A DNA stretch of 64,000 bases from JBCBCP01 sp039817385 (GTDB lineage Bacteria; Pseudomonadota; Alphaproteobacteria; Rhodobacterales; Rhodobacteraceae). A program made the position numbers and the translations under genes. The notes beneath the pieces were generated by a model. It ran no database searches. It saw only the letters and a program-made list of their open reading frames with translations, and had not been told where the DNA came from. Each line of letters opens with the position of its first letter. The stretch's first letter is position 1. Shown here in pieces: positions 62,915-64,000 of this stretch. The stretch covers positions 310,001-374,000 of the forward strand of contig JBCBVY010000002.1 in NCBI GenBank assembly GCA_039817385.1, read 5' to 3'.

Positions 62915-64000
62915 ATGAAAAAGCTACTTCTGACGACCGCCGCACTCGTCGCGGCCTCGGGCGCCTTCGCCCAGGAGATCACCGTGGGTGCTGCCAACGT
63001 GTCCAGCTACCTCGACCCGGGCCGCGATCACTCCAATGTGGGCTCGCAGTTCTATTACAACGCCTTCGACACCCTGATCGAGCGTGACCATTCCCAGCTG
63101 GCGCCTGTCTGGCAGCCCGCGCTGGCGACCGCGTGGACGCAGATCGACGATATGACGATGGAGTTCAAGCTTCGGACAGGCGTCAAGTTCCACAACGGCG
63201 AAGACATGACAGCAGACGACGTCGTCTTCTCGCTCAACCGCATGTACCAGGCGACCTTCGCGCCTTACGTCGTGCGTTCAAAGGACCGCCTGGGCAACTT
63301 TGCCGAGGCCGTGAAAATCGACGACTACACCGTGCAGATCAAGGTCGAGCGCCCCGAGCCGCTGTGGGAAACGCTGGTCTCGCTGCAGCAGGTCATGATC
63401 ATCCCCGAAGACTACACCAAGGCGCTGTCGGGTGACCCGATGGTGGCCGAGGATGGCGATTACGAGGCGTTCTCCCTCGCGCCCGTCGGCACCGGCCCCT
63501 ATTCGGTTTCCGAATTCGTTCCGGGTGAAAAAGTGGTCTATTCGCGCTTTGACGGCTTCTGGGGCGATGCCGCGCCGCTGGAAACCGCAACCGTGATCCG
63601 CATCCCCGAGACAGCGTCGCGCATCACCGCGCTCAAGACCGGCGAGGCGGACATCGTCACCAACATCGCGCCCGACCAGATCGACCTGATCGATAGCGAT
63701 CCGAACCTCAAGACCGTTGGCAGCGCGACCGCCCTGTTCCACGTCATGATCATGAACGTGAACCACCCCAACCTGACGGACCCGAAAATCCGCCAGGCCC
63801 TGTCGCTTTCCATCGACCGCGACCTGCTGAACGAGGCGCTGTGGCTGGGCAAGGCCGTTGTGCCGTCGACTCACACGATGGAAGAGATGGGCGCGCTGCA
63901 CATGCCCGAACTGACGACCTTCGAATACGACCCCGAGCGGGCGAAGGAACTGCTGGCGGAGTCGTCTTATGATGGCGCGGAAATCGTCTTTGACGCGTTC
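62915..64000 (+). CDS. Extracellular solute-binding protein, family 5 (partial, runs off window)
   Basis: Open for 362 codons with no stop before the window end. The signal peptide is MKKLLLTTAALVAASGAFAQ, with CAGGAGACTG upstream of the ATG. SBP_bac_5 features: 'NAFDTLIERDHSQLAPVWQP', 'FKLRTGVKFHNGEDMTADDVVFSLNRM', 'VGTGPYSVSEF' and 'IRQALSLSIDRDLLNEALW'. It is the periplasmic receptor of the permease pair before it. The ligand (peptide, opine, sugar or phosphonate-like compound) cannot be told by eye. Confidence 0.93.
   Translation, partial: MKKLLLTTAALVAASGAFAQEITVGAANVSSYLDPGRDHSNVGSQFYYNAFDTLIERDHSQLAPVWQPALATAWTQIDDMTMEFKLRTGVKFHNGEDMTADDVVFSLNRMYQATFAPYVVRSKDRLGNFAEAVKIDDYTVQIKVERPEPLWETLVSLQQVMIIPEDYTKALSGDPMVAEDGDYEAFSLAPVGTGPYSVSEFVPGEKVVYSRFDGFWGDAAPLETATVIRIPETASRITALKTGEADIVTNIAPDQIDLIDSDPNLKTVGSATALFHVMIMNVNHPNLTDPKIRQALSLSIDRDLLNEALWLGKAVVPSTHTMEEMGALHMPELTTFEYDPERAKELLAESSYDGAEIVFDAF

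Noticed and set aside
1..64000. CRISPR arrays, insertion sequences, phage or integrase genes
   Set aside because: No regularly spaced repeats, transposase or integrase motifs were found among the plausible genes; the dispersed repeats are single and far apart.

Overview
The window is a gene-dense, GC-rich stretch of alphaproteobacterial chromosome. It is most likely from the roseobacter/Rhodobacteraceae group: it carries the ethylmalonyl-CoA-pathway lyase Mcl1, a TauR/Tpa/Xsc taurine system, a SoeABC sulfite dehydrogenase, a split MnmD/oxidoreductase pair, TIGR02300, DUF1244 and DUF4399 proteins, and very frequent 1-4 bp stop/start overlaps (ATGA, GTGA, TGATG). I see no insertion sequence, integrase, phage gene or CRISPR array.

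Layout. 0-1.5 kb: end of a type I secretion ATPase gene and its HlyD-type adaptor. 1.6-11.3 kb: housekeeping genes on both strands (RidA, a phosphodiesterase, pterin dehydratase, peroxiredoxin, a ferredoxin reductase-like flavoprotein, rsmD, map, sfsA, a CinA-like protein, an AhpD-like protein, an OmpA-domain protein). 11.3-16.5 kb: a TetR/AhpD-like divergent pair with two operators, LysR, and an ECF sigma/anti-sigma/nuclease-fold operon facing a DUF4399 gene. 16.6-30.6 kb: fadH, rppH, an nth/adenosine-kinase-like/GNAT operon, an Ada-like protein, an OmpA lipoprotein, the mnmD locus, a lytic transglycosylase and dapA.

30.7-42.3 kb is the most coherent block: eight minus-strand genes in the order tpa, tauR, xsc, pta, ackA, soeA, soeB, soeC. 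Together they would convert taurine to sulfoacetaldehyde, split that into sulfite and acetyl phosphate, recover the acetyl group as acetyl-CoA or as acetate plus ATP, and oxidise sulfite to sulfate at the membrane. A 62-codon membrane ORF is threaded between soeA and soeB by 4-bp overlaps on both sides. Paired direct repeats with 22-bp spacing, resembling TauR boxes, precede tpa and tauR, and a weaker pair precedes xsc. A tRNA-Ala(GGC) gene with decayed copies of its own 3' end lies just upstream of the block.

42.8-50.3 kb: a TIGR02300 protein, a metallopeptidase, a GntR regulator, a histidine-kinase-like protein without its phosphoacceptor His, accA, an AraC/GyrI-like regulator, a LysE/Lrp divergent pair, mcl1 and an orphan secreted protein. 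50.4-55.2 kb: a probable D-glutamate/D-amino-acid catabolic set (dgcN, dgcA, dat), with an N-formylglutamate amidohydrolase-family gene close by on the other strand. 55.3-64 kb: pyk, rpmI-rplT, a membrane class III nucleotidyl cyclase, and a LysR-flanked operon of a HAD phosphatase and a peptide-type ABC transporter whose binding-protein gene runs off the window.

Two families of intergenic elements run through the window. One is a hairpin-plus-tail repeat (nine sites, all in the same orientation on the + strand whatever the neighbouring genes do). The other is an identical 28-bp perfect palindrome found three times, each time exactly between convergent genes. All functional calls are from reading the sequence and recalled family knowledge; no database search was run.
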